NCBI GenBank assembly: GCA_009733745.1
Contig: WNWL01000006.1
Coordinates: 186,001 to 250,000 of the forward strand
Source of the DNA: Oceanobacillus sp. HTM 045
GTDB lineage: Bacteria > Pseudomonadota > Alphaproteobacteria > Rhodobacterales > Rhodobacteraceae
DNA length: 64,000 nucleotides
Direction of reading: 5' to 3'
Positions 46,301 to 54,132 of the stretch are shown here, in pieces (position 1 is the first letter of the stretch; the number at the start of each line of letters is the position of its first letter). The translations under genes were made by a program, and so were the position numbers. The notes under the pieces were generated by a model. That model ran no database searches. It was not told the DNA's origin and saw nothing but the letters and a program-made list of their open reading frames with translations.

Positions 46301-47253
46301 CAGCCGAATGGAGCGCTCTTGCGCCCAGGTTCCTCGATCTGGGGCCTGACCTGGCATTCCCCACAACGCAGATCAGTGCCAAACCAGGACACAACGAGCG
46401 ACACGGAATTGCAGTTCGGCAGGTCGCCGTCCAGTTCATCCAGCGACGCTAGGATGTCCGCCTTCCCGAAGGAGTTGTTGATATTCGCGTACCGCGTGCT
46501 GCCGTTCGGAAACTTGTAGTGAACCGGTTGAGGGTCGAGAGCAAACTCGCCGGTGCCAGGGGAAAGGCAAACGCCGGAAACGAGCTCTCGGAGCGGTGAC
46601 GTAAACCCGTGCTGAGCCGCAAGTTCCTCCGATACATTCGCGCTCCTGATCACCTCGAAATTCAGAACGGGAACGCGATTCCCAAATCTCTTTATCGGGA
46701 AGTCCTCGAAGACGATGTAGGCGAGACCACGATAGGCCGGAGCGTTCCCGACACCTTCGACTGCCTCGATCTTCTCGTCAGGCAACTGCGTATCGTCGCC
46801 TCGATAGAGGCGGTGCGAAACCGAGGACAGGTCAAAGAGGTTCCCATCAGCCCAGACCCGCCCGATACGATCGATCTTTCCCTCACACAACCCAAGCGCG
46901 AAGCTGATCGAGTAGGAGTATTCCCGCACGGTCTGAGAGGTCGCTTTCCCACCCTGGCTGGACGTGGATACGTTTTCCTTGAACCGGGTCGACCAAATGA
47001 GTTGCCCGCTGCACCGCATCCGCCCGAACAGGCGTGCGATCGGTTCGCCTTCGCTCGCCTTGGGAAGCTGAAGCGCCTCCCGTTTGCCAAGCTGCACCGG
47101 CGATGAACCGCCACCGAGGACAGCGTTGTCGATCAGCCCACCTAGCGTCGCTCCAACCGCTTGCCCGATCGCTGCCGAGCCGACACCCAGGAGCGACCCG
47201 CCGATGGAACCTCCGATCGCGGAACCGGCTGCCGAAAGTAATACCGTCGCCAT
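43306..47253 (-). CDS. GTA g15: tail host-specificity protein with TIM-barrel-like domain
   Basis: 1315 residues. A Gly-rich hydrophobic N-terminus (AIGGSIGGSLLGVGSAAIGQAVGA) is followed by a tail-hub region (RLFGRMRCSGQLIWSTRFKEN). A glycosidase-like TIM-barrel section has HYAALCALAGGVDGFCVGSELRGLTTL, HPQDGSGDLYFHLDALWSDENIDFVGIDNYFPMSDWRHG and KPIWFTEVGVPAVDLGTNEPNKF. A C-terminal phage tail part with fibronectin-like strands follows. This is the RcGTA gp15 architecture, the receptor-contacting tip. Base composition is about 53-60% GC on lines counted, below that of g1 to g11. Confidence 0.94.
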   Translation of the reverse strand: MATVLLSAAGSAIGGSIGGSLLGVGSAAIGQAVGATLGGLIDNAVLGGGSSPVQLGKREALQLPKASEGEPIARLFGRMRCSGQLIWSTRFKENVSTSSQGGKATSQTVREYSYSISFALGLCEGKIDRIGRVWADGNLFDLSSVSHRLYRGDDTQLPDEKIEAVEGVGNAPAYRGLAYIVFEDFPIKRFGNRVPVLNFEVIRSANVSEELAAQHGFTSPLRELVSGVCLSPGTGEFALDPQPVHYKFPNGSTRYANINNSFGKADILASLDELDGDLPNCNSVSLVVSWFGTDLRCGECQVRPQIEEPGRKSAPFGWSVAGLTTSNATQVSLDDEVRPNFGGTPSDGSVVRAIQELKARGKRVVFYPFLLMDIPASNELLNPYTGLVGQPTFPWRGRITSSLAPGLPGSPDKMQAAHDEVESFFGSASAADFSIANGTSSYSGPGEWRFRRFILHYAALCALAGGVDGFCVGSELRGLTTLRAGEADFPAVAELKSLVAEVRHLLPQAKIGYAADWSEYFGYHPQDGSGDLYFHLDALWSDENIDFVGIDNYFPMSDWRHGAAHLDKSSGAKSVYDASYLQANIEGGEGYDWYYTSQLDRDSQLRTPISDGAYGEDWVWRPKDLRSWWSNSHHDRPNGVRSGSPTAWVPKSKPIWFTEVGVPAVDLGTNEPNKFVDRNSSESALPFGSRGNRDDLIQSAGLAAVISYWSDPENNPTSPVYGDRMIPGDGIFVWNWDARPWPDFPMRESVWKDGPNHATGHWISGRISSGALSEAVAEVVEQSGLTSFDVSRLSDQVDGYLVDSFATGRELLQPLALVHAFGVRQSRDLLEMIVESEDAEKILEVDGLVLDLMSQTSAITRQIGAEAADVGTVQVYYSRGDLDFRLGVSEARCDSAGGGTSERVSVPIFMPAHRAEDLASRRLSDGLNAAERITFRLPLSHLGLEPGDILQLDDGSSQSKVMIDRVVGLLEREVEAIPLRDRAVPTATSGLRQSEAPSYLPPAPLAVQFIDLPIATGSVEDAWPWVAVHADPWPGDVLLYRSASETGFEPIATITRPAMIGETLTPLVFGQPDRWQSVDNFRVSVRSGALSSSAELDVLNGENRLAVQWPDGAWEIIQFCGAELVGENEYALHKLLRGQRDTMWGDRWGTTLPANAPVVVLDKSLVQVPLESELRGLDRNYRAASVDVPIDHFSVASNSTAFMGLGIKPFAPAHLRVQQDYASGAFEASWVRTTRVGGDSWQGLDVPSDEPDEKYFVEIVSNGEIVRSVTVTGNSFSYSLDDQLDDGLSSDASIRVARVSQVFGPGNFAEIELNV

Positions 47254-47726
47254 TATCGTGCTCTCAGTGGGAACTTGAAGGCCGCGCAGATGCGCTTCTG
47301 CCAGGCAGGCGAAATCGGCGTTTCGAGCACCGAGTGGCCGGAATAGGCGTGGATCATCCTGCCGCCCCTGGCCTTGCCTTCGACGAGCACGCCGATGTGC
47401 TTCGCTATCGCGCCCGATCGCATCCGGAAGAGGAGCATGTCGCCAGCGGATGCGTCGCCAACCGCGATCTCGGTCATGTGCCGACGCGCCGCGCCGAGCA
47501 GCCTTTCCGAACCACCGGTCTCCGCCCAGTCCTGCGAATACGCGGGCGTAGGCTCGGGCTCATCGCCATACACGTGCCGCCAGATGCCCCGGATCAGTCC
47601 GAGGCAGTCGCACCCCGCACCGCGACAGCTGGACTGGTGCACGTAAGGCGTTCCGAGCCACGACCGCGCTTCCTCGACGATCTCTCTTCGAAAGATGAGG
47701 TCAGCTACGGAACAGAGATCCACCAT
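47253..47726 (-). CDS. GTA g14: NlpC/P60 cell-wall peptidase
   Basis: 157 residues. The catalytic Cys lies in the GAGCDCLGLIRGIW motif and the His in IAKHIGVLVEG; WLGTPYVHQSSCRG is also family-typical. In RcGTA gp14 is the peptidase at the tail tip that helps DNA cross the recipient envelope. Its stop abuts the g15 start. Confidence 0.92.
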   Translation of the reverse strand: MVDLCSVADLIFRREIVEEARSWLGTPYVHQSSCRGAGCDCLGLIRGIWRHVYGDEPEPTPAYSQDWAETGGSERLLGAARRHMTEIAVGDASAGDMLLFRMRSGAIAKHIGVLVEGKARGGRMIHAYSGHSVLETPISPAWQKRICAAFKFPLRAR

Positions 47727-48594
47727 CGTGTTTCCCTCCCGAGGTTGGGTAATTGATCATCCAGTCCTCACCGGGCATGTGAGGAAAGCCGCGAAAATTC
47801 AGTATGTTGGAGAACTTCGTCCTGCAGGTTTCCGCCCGCTTGTCGCAGCCGGCGTACAGGTCGAGCGTGTCACCGACACTGGCGTCGCCGTCAGGCTCGG
47901 ACCACAGGTATACCCGAATGCCGGCGGTGACCTTTTCCGTGACCCTGATCGCCGAGATGTTTCCGGCATTCAGGCCTGTCTTCCAGGACATCTTGCCGTG
48001 GTCGAACCAGTGGCTCTCATGATCGCCGGTGAACGAAACGATGATCGACGTTGCGCTCTCGACTTCCAGAACCGTGGAGGCTTCGACGAACGCCGGCGCG
48101 TCAAGATCGACCCCGCATTCCTTGTCCCCCAGCTTCGCGGAACAAGTACGAAGATAGGCCCGTCCCGTGGGCGCGTTCAGCTGGTCGAGGAGGCCGACGA
48201 TTTCCGCCTCGAAAGTATGATCACCGAAGGTGATTTCGCCGATCGTTCCGTAGAAGACCATCACCCGGTCATCAACATCGGTCCAGTCGACGACCCACTG
48301 GGTAACCTTGGCGTTCCGATAGCGACCGCGCCTGATGTCGTCCTCGGTGATCGCGTCTGAAACGAGTGCGCCGCTGATGGAGTGGGAATCTACGCTCATG
48401 CCGAGCGAGGCTTCGATCGCGCTCGACTCGAGGCCGCTTGCCGCCGAGAAGGTGACACCATCGAACTCGAGGTCGTTGTCGTGATCGGTAAATCCGAGAG
48501 CAACGCCGTCGCGCCGATCGATGCGCCAGCACCGGCAGGTGGTGGTGGCGCCGCCGTCGAGCTTGGCCTGGAGGGTCGAAGGGATCTCGAGCAT
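47701..48594 (-). CDS. GTA g13: DUF2163 tail protein
   Basis: 297 residues from ATG 48594. DUF2163 begins LQAKLDGGATTTCRCWRIDRRDGVALGFTDHDNDLEFDGVTF, and the C-terminal part carries YLRTCSAKLGDKECGVD and AETCRTKFSNILNFRGFPHMPG with several Cys. In RcGTA it forms part of the distal tail. Overlaps the g12 stop by an ATGA-type junction. Confidence 0.92.
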   Translation of the reverse strand: MLEIPSTLQAKLDGGATTTCRCWRIDRRDGVALGFTDHDNDLEFDGVTFSAASGLESSAIEASLGMSVDSHSISGALVSDAITEDDIRRGRYRNAKVTQWVVDWTDVDDRVMVFYGTIGEITFGDHTFEAEIVGLLDQLNAPTGRAYLRTCSAKLGDKECGVDLDAPAFVEASTVLEVESATSIIVSFTGDHESHWFDHGKMSWKTGLNAGNISAIRVTEKVTAGIRVYLWSEPDGDASVGDTLDLYAGCDKRAETCRTKFSNILNFRGFPHMPGEDWMINYPTSGGKHDGGSLFRS

Positions 48595-49226
48595 CAGACA
48601 CGCACCTCGATGATCGGAACCGACGGGATCGACCCGGCATCGAAGGCCGCGATGTTGTATTCGATCTGCGCCGTGTCGAACCGGACGGGCACGTCGAACT
48701 CGAAACCGGCGGTTACCGCCAAACCCATGCCTGGCGCGCTTGCAAGTTCGATGCGGCCACTGGACGGATCCGCCGTGTAATCCGTACCCGTCTCCAGAGT
48801 TACTCCCCCGACCGCGACGTGAATCGTCCCGTCCACGGGCTTGGAGATCGTCCTGACGTAGCTCGTGTCGCCCGATCCGTAGGTCTTCGTAAGCTGGAAC
48901 TCGGTGGTCGTGCCATCGCCGAGCCCGATCTGCTGATCGGTCGCCGAGATGGCAGTGCCGGATGCCGCAGAGTGGTGGTCGAGCCAATCCTTCCACCTGA
49001 AACCGTAGAGCTGCCCCTTGCGGGCCTCGAAGAACGCCAGGATCGCTTCGAGGTCTTCGACGGTCCGAACGCCGATACCGGCGTCGTACCGCCGGCGGGA
49101 GCGAGCCCAGGGCGTGTTCCGCTCCTCGAAGCCGCTGGCGAGTGTCACGATCTCGGTTCGACGTTCGATAGACCCCGACGAGCCGAAGGAGATATCCGTC
49201 GGGAACCGGACTTCATGGAAATTCAT
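48594..49226 (-). CDS. GTA g12: DUF2460 tail protein
   Basis: 210 residues: FHEVRFPTDISFGSSGSIERRTEIVTLASGFEERNTPWARSRRRYDAGIG is the DUF2460 signature, with KGQLYGFRWKDWLDHHSA. It corresponds to RcGTA gp12, the distal tail protein. The minus-strand cluster order g12-g13-g14-g15 is preserved. Confidence 0.93.
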   Translation of the reverse strand: MNFHEVRFPTDISFGSSGSIERRTEIVTLASGFEERNTPWARSRRRYDAGIGVRTVEDLEAILAFFEARKGQLYGFRWKDWLDHHSAASGTAISATDQQIGLGDGTTTEFQLTKTYGSGDTSYVRTISKPVDGTIHVAVGGVTLETGTDYTADPSSGRIELASAPGMGLAVTAGFEFDVPVRFDTAQIEYNIAAFDAGSIPSVPIIEVRV

Positions 49227-49236
49227 GCCACGCTCC

Positions 49237-49905
49237 TCAAAGCATCTTCGATCCGCGCTGGACCGCGCGGGCGAGCTGCGCCGCGATCTGCCCGCGCGAC
49301 TGCTGGAAGCCGGCGATATCGGGCGTGGTGATGTTCACCGTCACGTTCGGCCCGCCGGAGGCACCGCGCGCCATCACGCCGAGCTTGCCGTCCGCTCCCC
49401 GTGTCAGGGGCATGATCGCTTCAGGGCCGGCCTCTCCCATCAGCCCGGTGCCGCTCCGCATCGGGAAGAGCGTCGGCCCGTCCACGACCCCGCCATTGGC
49501 GAAGGCGCGAACACGGCCGGCTGAGAAGGCGCCGCCCTTCTCGAACCCGAGCAACGAGGTGATCGAGCCCGTGAAGCCGCTCATCAGGCTCGAGAGGCCG
49601 GAGCCCAGCGCGCTCTGGACCGGCTTCAGTGCCGCGTCCAGGGCACTCCCGGCAACGTCCCGGCCCAGGTCGCGGAGCACGTCGCCCAGCTTGGCGCCGC
49701 CGAAGACCGCCTTGTCGAAGGCGCTCCGCAGGCTCGAGCCGAGGCTGCTCGACAACCTGCGCGCCTCGCCGTCCATCGAGCGCATCGCCGAGGCCGCCTC
49801 GGCAAGCTCGGCGCTGAAACCGGCGGCGAGGGTCTTCATCTCGCCGAGCGCATCGCCGAGCGCGCCGGTTGACGGGGCGACCGCGTCGAACTCATAGGGT
49901 TCCAT
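49237..49905 (-). CDS. GTA g11: tail tape measure protein
   Basis: 222 residues. An N-terminal helical stretch (LAEAASAMRSMDGEARRLSSSLGSSLRSAF) leads to a central Gly/Ser segment (SALGSGLSSLMSGFTGSITSLLGFEKGGAF) and FANGGVVDGPTLFPMRSGTGLMGEAGPEAIMPL, the usual tape-measure C-terminus. A short tape measure is expected for the short GTA tail. Confidence 0.9.
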   Translation of the reverse strand: MEPYEFDAVAPSTGALGDALGEMKTLAAGFSAELAEAASAMRSMDGEARRLSSSLGSSLRSAFDKAVFGGAKLGDVLRDLGRDVAGSALDAALKPVQSALGSGLSSLMSGFTGSITSLLGFEKGGAFSAGRVRAFANGGVVDGPTLFPMRSGTGLMGEAGPEAIMPLTRGADGKLGVMARGASGGPNVTVNITTPDIAGFQQSRGQIAAQLARAVQRGSKML

Positions 49906-50125
49906 CTCTCGACCTCTCTTGTCCTGTGTCGGGGAAACGCGCCATCAGCGCCGCGAGACCGTCACGCGTCATCCCTGGGCCGCCACCGCTCATCGGAATG
50001 ACCCCCGCGCCCTGGAGCGCGGCGAGAAGCTCCGGCGGTGTCATGTCCCAGAAGGCAGTAGCGGGAATGCGCATGACGCCGAGCCCCAGCCGCATCAGGT
50101 GGGGCCAGTCGACGCGCTCGCTCAT
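49892..50125 (-). CDS. GTA g10.1: tail assembly chaperone
   Basis: 77 residues: SERVDWPHLMRLGLGVMRIPATAFWDMTPPELLAAL matches the small GTA tail-assembly chaperone type. It overlaps g11 and g10. Too short for stronger assignment than position and this motif. Confidence 0.82.
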   Translation of the reverse strand: MSERVDWPHLMRLGLGVMRIPATAFWDMTPPELLAALQGAGVIPMSGGGPGMTRDGLAALMARFPDTGQERSRDGTL

Positions 50126-50445
50126 GCGGCCTCCGACGAAAAGGTGCGCGCCAGAAGCGCGATCCCCGCACGCATCGCGGCCACGGCCCCGCCATCGAAG
50201 GCCGCGTTCCGCAGCGCGTCGTCAGAAAGCGGGTTGCCGCCGCCGCGCAGGCCGGCGGCGAGCAGCTTCAGCAACTCGCCGCTCCTGATCTGGCCGCTCT
50301 CGAAACGCTCCGCGAGAGCCACGAGGCTTTCGCTCCCGAGTTCCTCCTCGAGGGTCGCGAGGGCGCCGAGCGTCAGGCGCATCACATGCGGCCTGCCGTC
50401 GATGACGATCTCGACCTCGCCGCGCGCCGGGTTCGCCATGGTCAT
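50122..50445 (-). CDS. GTA g10: gene transfer agent family protein
   Basis: 107 residues: ANPARGEVEIVIDGRPHVMRLTLGALATLEEELGSESLVAL is typical of the GTA gp10 family, a tail-completion or chaperone protein. Overlaps g9 at an ATGA junction. Confidence 0.88.
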   Translation of the reverse strand: MTMANPARGEVEIVIDGRPHVMRLTLGALATLEEELGSESLVALAERFESGQIRSGELLKLLAAGLRGGGNPLSDDALRNAAFDGGAVAAMRAGIALLARTFSSEAA

Positions 50446-50855
50446 GCCGCCGCGAAGGTGATCGCGCCGGCCGAGGCGAGGGAGATCTCGTAGACGGCCT
50501 CACCATCGTGGTTGCCCGAGTATTCCAGACCACTGATCTGGAACGGCCCCGACACGGTGCCGAAGTCGGGGATCACCACCTGCATGGTCGGGATCGTGCC
50601 GTCGAAGAACATCTGCCGGATCGAGGCGTCCGTCGTCTCGTCCTTGAAGACGCCCGAGCCGGAGATCGAGGCGGAGCGGAGCCCCGCTCCCCCCAGCAGC
50701 TCGCGCCAGCGGCCGGCGGACTCCACCGTGGTCACGTCCACTGTGTCGGCATTGAAGGAAAGCCGCGTGGCCCGCAGGCCCGCGACGGTGGCGTAGCTCC
50801 CCTGCCCGTCCGTATCGAGCTTGAGGAGGAGGTCCTTGCCCCTTTGAGCGGTCAT
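50442..50855 (-). CDS. GTA g9: major tail protein
   Basis: 137 residues of the TP901-1-type major tail protein: TAQRGKDLLLKLDTDGQGSYATVAGLRATRLSFNADTVDVTTVESAGRWREL, and GLEYSGNHDGEAVYEISLASAGAITF at the end. Forms the tail tube. Confidence 0.93.
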   Translation of the reverse strand: MTAQRGKDLLLKLDTDGQGSYATVAGLRATRLSFNADTVDVTTVESAGRWRELLGGAGLRSASISGSGVFKDETTDASIRQMFFDGTIPTMQVVIPDFGTVSGPFQISGLEYSGNHDGEAVYEISLASAGAITFAAA

Positions 50856-50873
50856 GTCTGTCTCCAGGTCAGG

Positions 50874-51299
50874 TTAGGCCGTGTCTTCCAGCAGGAACTG
50901 GAAGCGCAGCGTGATGCTGCGGAAGGCGTCGCTCTGCGAGCGCCGGGTGCGCGCGTCGAGAAAGCGGGCGTTGACGACACGCCCGCGCGAAAGCGCGGGC
51001 ATCTGGCCGTCGAGCGCGTCGGATATTGCCCCGGCGCACTGCTTTGCGTCGGCGAAGCCCCGCCGTTCCGCGTGAACCGAGATGGCGAAGGTATGCCGTG
51101 AGCCGCCGCCGGTCTGGGTGCTCCAGTCCTCCACCACCTCGTCGCCGAGCGTGACGAAGGGGCTGGTGTCCGGCCCGATCTCCTCGGCCGGCGGCGGCGC
51201 GTCATAGATGCGGTCGGCGACGAACCCGGCAACGCCGGCATCGCCCGAGAGCAACTGGTAGACCGCCTCCTGCAGCGGCCAGGCTAGCGCGTATGTCAT
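50874..51299 (-). CDS. GTA g8: DUF3168 tail terminator
   Basis: 141 residues from ATG 51299: MTYALAWPLQEAVYQLLSGDAGVAGFVADRIYDAPPP, with FVTLGDEVVEDWSTQTGGGSRHTFAISVH, the DUF3168 pattern. Its start overlaps the end of g7. Confidence 0.9.
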   Translation of the reverse strand: MTYALAWPLQEAVYQLLSGDAGVAGFVADRIYDAPPPAEEIGPDTSPFVTLGDEVVEDWSTQTGGGSRHTFAISVHAERRGFADAKQCAGAISDALDGQMPALSRGRVVNARFLDARTRRSQSDAFRSITLRFQFLLEDTA

Positions 51300-51643
51300 T
51301 CCGGCGCCCCCTCTTCGGCCCAGCAGACGAGGAAGGCGTCGGCGCCATCCATCTCCGCCACGCCCTTGATCGCGAACACCCGGTCGCCGTTGCGGAACCG
51401 CTGGTTGGCCTGCGGGCGGCGCGGCGAGCCGACGGGGGCACCGCGCACGACGATGTGGTGGGTGACGCGGCTGGAGGGGCGGTCGCCGATCACCGGCTCG
51501 GTCGCCGAGATGGCCTTCACCTCGGCCCAGAGCGCGCCGAGTTCGGTCCACCCGACGCTCCAGCCACCGCCGCCGTCGCCGGTCCGCGCCGGCGACTCGA
51601 GCAGGAGCTTGCGGGAAAGCCTGGGAGCAGTCATCGCCGCCAC
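51296..51643 (-). CDS. GTA g7: head closure / head-tail adaptor
   Basis: 115 residues: APRLSRKLLLESPARTGDGGGGWSVGWTELGALWAEVKAISATE with RVTHHIVVRGAPVGSPRRPQANQRFRNGDRVFAIKGVAEMDG, the phage head-closure pattern. Two bases separate it from g6. Confidence 0.9.
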   Translation of the reverse strand: MAAMTAPRLSRKLLLESPARTGDGGGGWSVGWTELGALWAEVKAISATEPVIGDRPSSRVTHHIVVRGAPVGSPRRPQANQRFRNGDRVFAIKGVAEMDGADAFLVCWAEEGAPE

Positions 51644-51644
51644 C

Positions 51645-52220
51645 TCAGAGCCGGACCGGGCGGTAGGGCGCGATCAGCGCCTCGATCTCGCGCGGGAAGC
51701 CGCTGGCGCTGCCCGCGGTGCCGGAACGGTCCTCGTAGAAATGGCTGGCCAGCAGCGACACCGCCTGGCGCAGGTCGGCGGGGATGTCCTCCGCCTCCGT
51801 CCCGAACCCGGCCCGGAAGACGATCCGCGCCGTGTGGCCCGCGTCGAGCAGCGGCAGGTCGATGCCCCGGGGCAGCAGCCGCACCGGGCGCCCCTTGGCC
51901 ATGTACCAGCGGGTGGCATCCACCAGGTCCTCGCCATCGTCCGAGACGATCCCGACGGAATCGACCGCGACCACCGGCCCGACCGGCAGCGTCGCGCCGC
52001 CGTCGGCGTCCCAGCGCGAGAGGCTGAGCTCGTAGCTGCGCTCCGCCAGCGCCAGCGAGAGCGCCCGCTCGATCGCCGCCGTCGCGCTCTGCACATAGGT
52101 CAGCAGCAGCGCGTCCTCCGCGCCGTCATCTTCGAAGCCGGAGCCGATGCGGAGATGAACCGCAAGCTCGGATACCGTCACCGGCAACACCGGCGGCGTG
52201 GTCAACTGGCTGAGATACAT
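51645..52220 (-). CDS. GTA g6: head-tail connector
   Basis: 191 residues: PVTVSELAVHLRIGSGFEDDGAEDALLLTYVQSATAAIERAL is the gp6-like connector motif, and LRQAVSLLASHFYEDRSG is a late conserved helix. Lies between the capsid gene g5 and g7. Confidence 0.92.
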   Translation of the reverse strand: MYLSQLTTPPVLPVTVSELAVHLRIGSGFEDDGAEDALLLTYVQSATAAIERALSLALAERSYELSLSRWDADGGATLPVGPVVAVDSVGIVSDDGEDLVDATRWYMAKGRPVRLLPRGIDLPLLDAGHTARIVFRAGFGTEAEDIPADLRQAVSLLASHFYEDRSGTAGSASGFPREIEALIAPYRPVRL

Positions 52221-52292
52221 CGCGTCCTCCGCATGTCCTGCGCTTGAAATGCAAGAAGGGACCGGCAGCGCGCGGCTGCCGGTCCCGGGTCG

Positions 52293-53489
52293 TCAGGCCG
52301 TGGCGGAGAACTTCAGGCCCTTGATCGCGGCGAAGTCGGTCACGTCGCCGCCGACGCGCTTGGTGGCGTAGAACAGGACGTGCGGCTTCGCCGAGAACGG
52401 GTCGCGCAGCACCCGCAGGTCGGCGCGCTCGGCGATGGTGTAGCCGTGGCCGAAATCGCCGAAGGCCACCGCCACCGCGCCGGTCGCGATGTCGGGCATG
52501 TCCTCGACGATCACCACCGGGTAGCCCATCAGCAGCGCCGGCTGGTGCTGCATCATGCCCTCGGTCCAGATGAACCGGCCCTGGCTGTCCTTCATCTTGC
52601 GCATCTCGCCGGCGGTCCGCGAGTTCATCACGAAGGCGCCGTTGGCGCGGTACTCGGTGCCGAGCGCGTAGACCAGCTCGATCACCGCGTCGGCCGGGTC
52701 CTCGGCATCGAAGCCGCCGTCGGTGCCGGTCGCCACCACGCCGATGTTGCCCCAGGTCCAGGAGGCGTTGTCGACCATCGTGTAGGTGAGGAAGCCCTTC
52801 GGCTTGTCCGAGCCGTCGCCGGCGACGAAGGCCGCGCTCTCGGCGCGGACGAACCGCTCGGCGATGCGCTGTGCCAGCCAGCCCTCGATGTCGAAGGCGC
52901 TGTCGTCGAGCAGGCGCTGCGAGGCCTTCGGCATCGCCGACAGCTCGTGCAGCGGGATCGAGATGCGGTCGATCTGCGGGCCGGTGGTCTCGGAGGTGGC
53001 CGTCGCCTCGTCGGCCCATGCCGCGCCCAGCTCGGCATGGTCCACCAGCACGTCGTAGACGCCCGCGTCCACCGCCACCACGTTGGCGACCGAGCGGAGC
53101 GAGCCGCCCGAGCCCAGCACGGAGGCGACCGCCTCCGAGGTCTTCGGATCGACCAGGAAGCCGCCCTCGGCGCCGACCGCGGTGTTCATGCCCTTGGTCG
53201 AGAGATCGAGCGCGCGCAGCCCCTCGTCGTCGCCGCGGCGGACATAGGCCTCGAACGCCTTCTGGTGCGGCGCATCCTGCTCGGCCACGGTGGAGAGCAC
53301 GGGGCGGCGGGTCTCGACGGCCTTGCGCTCGATACCGTCGAGGCGCGATCCGATCTCGGTCATCTTCATGCTGATGTCGTCCTTGAAGCTGTTGAAGCGG
53401 TTGAGAAACGCGAGGGCGGCCGTCTTGGCTTCCTGCGGTGCCGCCCGGCTTGCGGCCTCGGGGGCCGCGGTCTGGTCCGTTTCGGTCAT
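52293..53489 (-). CDS. GTA g5: major capsid protein
   Basis: 398 residues, HK97-fold. The N-terminal helical delta-region (FLNRFNSFKDDISMKMTEIGSRLDGIER) is removed during maturation in relatives. The capsid core starts around STKGMNTAVGAEGGFLVDPKTSEAV and has ISIPLHELSAMPKASQRLLDDSAFDIEGWLAQRIAERF. Start ATG 53489 gives MTETDQTAAPEAAS; longer frames upstream are not capsid-like. Confidence 0.96.
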   Translation of the reverse strand: MTETDQTAAPEAASRAAPQEAKTAALAFLNRFNSFKDDISMKMTEIGSRLDGIERKAVETRRPVLSTVAEQDAPHQKAFEAYVRRGDDEGLRALDLSTKGMNTAVGAEGGFLVDPKTSEAVASVLGSGGSLRSVANVVAVDAGVYDVLVDHAELGAAWADEATATSETTGPQIDRISIPLHELSAMPKASQRLLDDSAFDIEGWLAQRIAERFVRAESAAFVAGDGSDKPKGFLTYTMVDNASWTWGNIGVVATGTDGGFDAEDPADAVIELVYALGTEYRANGAFVMNSRTAGEMRKMKDSQGRFIWTEGMMQHQPALLMGYPVVIVEDMPDIATGAVAVAFGDFGHGYTIAERADLRVLRDPFSAKPHVLFYATKRVGGDVTDFAAIKGLKFSATA

Positions 53490-53532
53490 GTCAGATCCTT
53501 GCGTCGTGGAGTTCGGAGCCCGGACGGGTCCG

Positions 53533-54105
53533 TCAGTGAAGCGCCGCGGGCATCCCGGAGATGACCTCGGCCAGGGCACCCGCGAACGCGTCCGTCTCCT
53601 CGGTGGAAGGCGTCAGCGATGCACGGGCGGAGGGGAGCATCGGGAAGGTCACGAGCGAGACTTCCCAAAGCTCGACTTCGGTAAGGGTGCGCCCGCCGGT
53701 CTGGCGGTTGGCCTCGGCGCGCACGGTGCGGTAGCCGATCGACAGCCCGTCGATCGCCCCGGCCTTCATCAGCGCGATGGCATCGGCGCCGAGCGTCACG
53801 TCCGCGAGGATCCGCCCCTCGACGAACAGGCCGCGGGCGTCCTCGCGCACGCTGTCCCATACGCCGATCGGCCGGGCCGGGTCATGCTGCCAGAGGAACT
53901 TCACCTCGCGGCGCTCGGCCCGGAGCCGCTCCAGCGAGGCGGTGAAGGCGCCCCGCGCCACCACGTCGCCGCCCTGGTCGGGCACGCCGAACAGCGATGC
54001 GTAGCCTCGGATGATCCCGGTCTCGCCCACCGTCGAGACATCCCCGATCGGCATGAGCTTCACCTCCGGCGCGCGGCCGCGCGCCGGTCCCAATGCGTGC
54101 TGCAT
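53533..54105 (-). CDS. GTA g4: prohead protease
   Basis: 190 residues, HK97-family protease: GIIRGYASLFGVPDQGGDVVARGAFTASLERL, the His of FLWQHDPARPIGVW and the Ser of GAIDGLSIGYRT. Processes the capsid scaffold domain during assembly. Confidence 0.95.
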   Translation of the reverse strand: MQHALGPARGRAPEVKLMPIGDVSTVGETGIIRGYASLFGVPDQGGDVVARGAFTASLERLRAERREVKFLWQHDPARPIGVWDSVREDARGLFVEGRILADVTLGADAIALMKAGAIDGLSIGYRTVRAEANRQTGGRTLTEVELWEVSLVTFPMLPSARASLTPSTEETDAFAGALAEVISGMPAALH

Positions 54106-54132
54106 CGAAATCTCCTTGAAATGTCGGGGAAA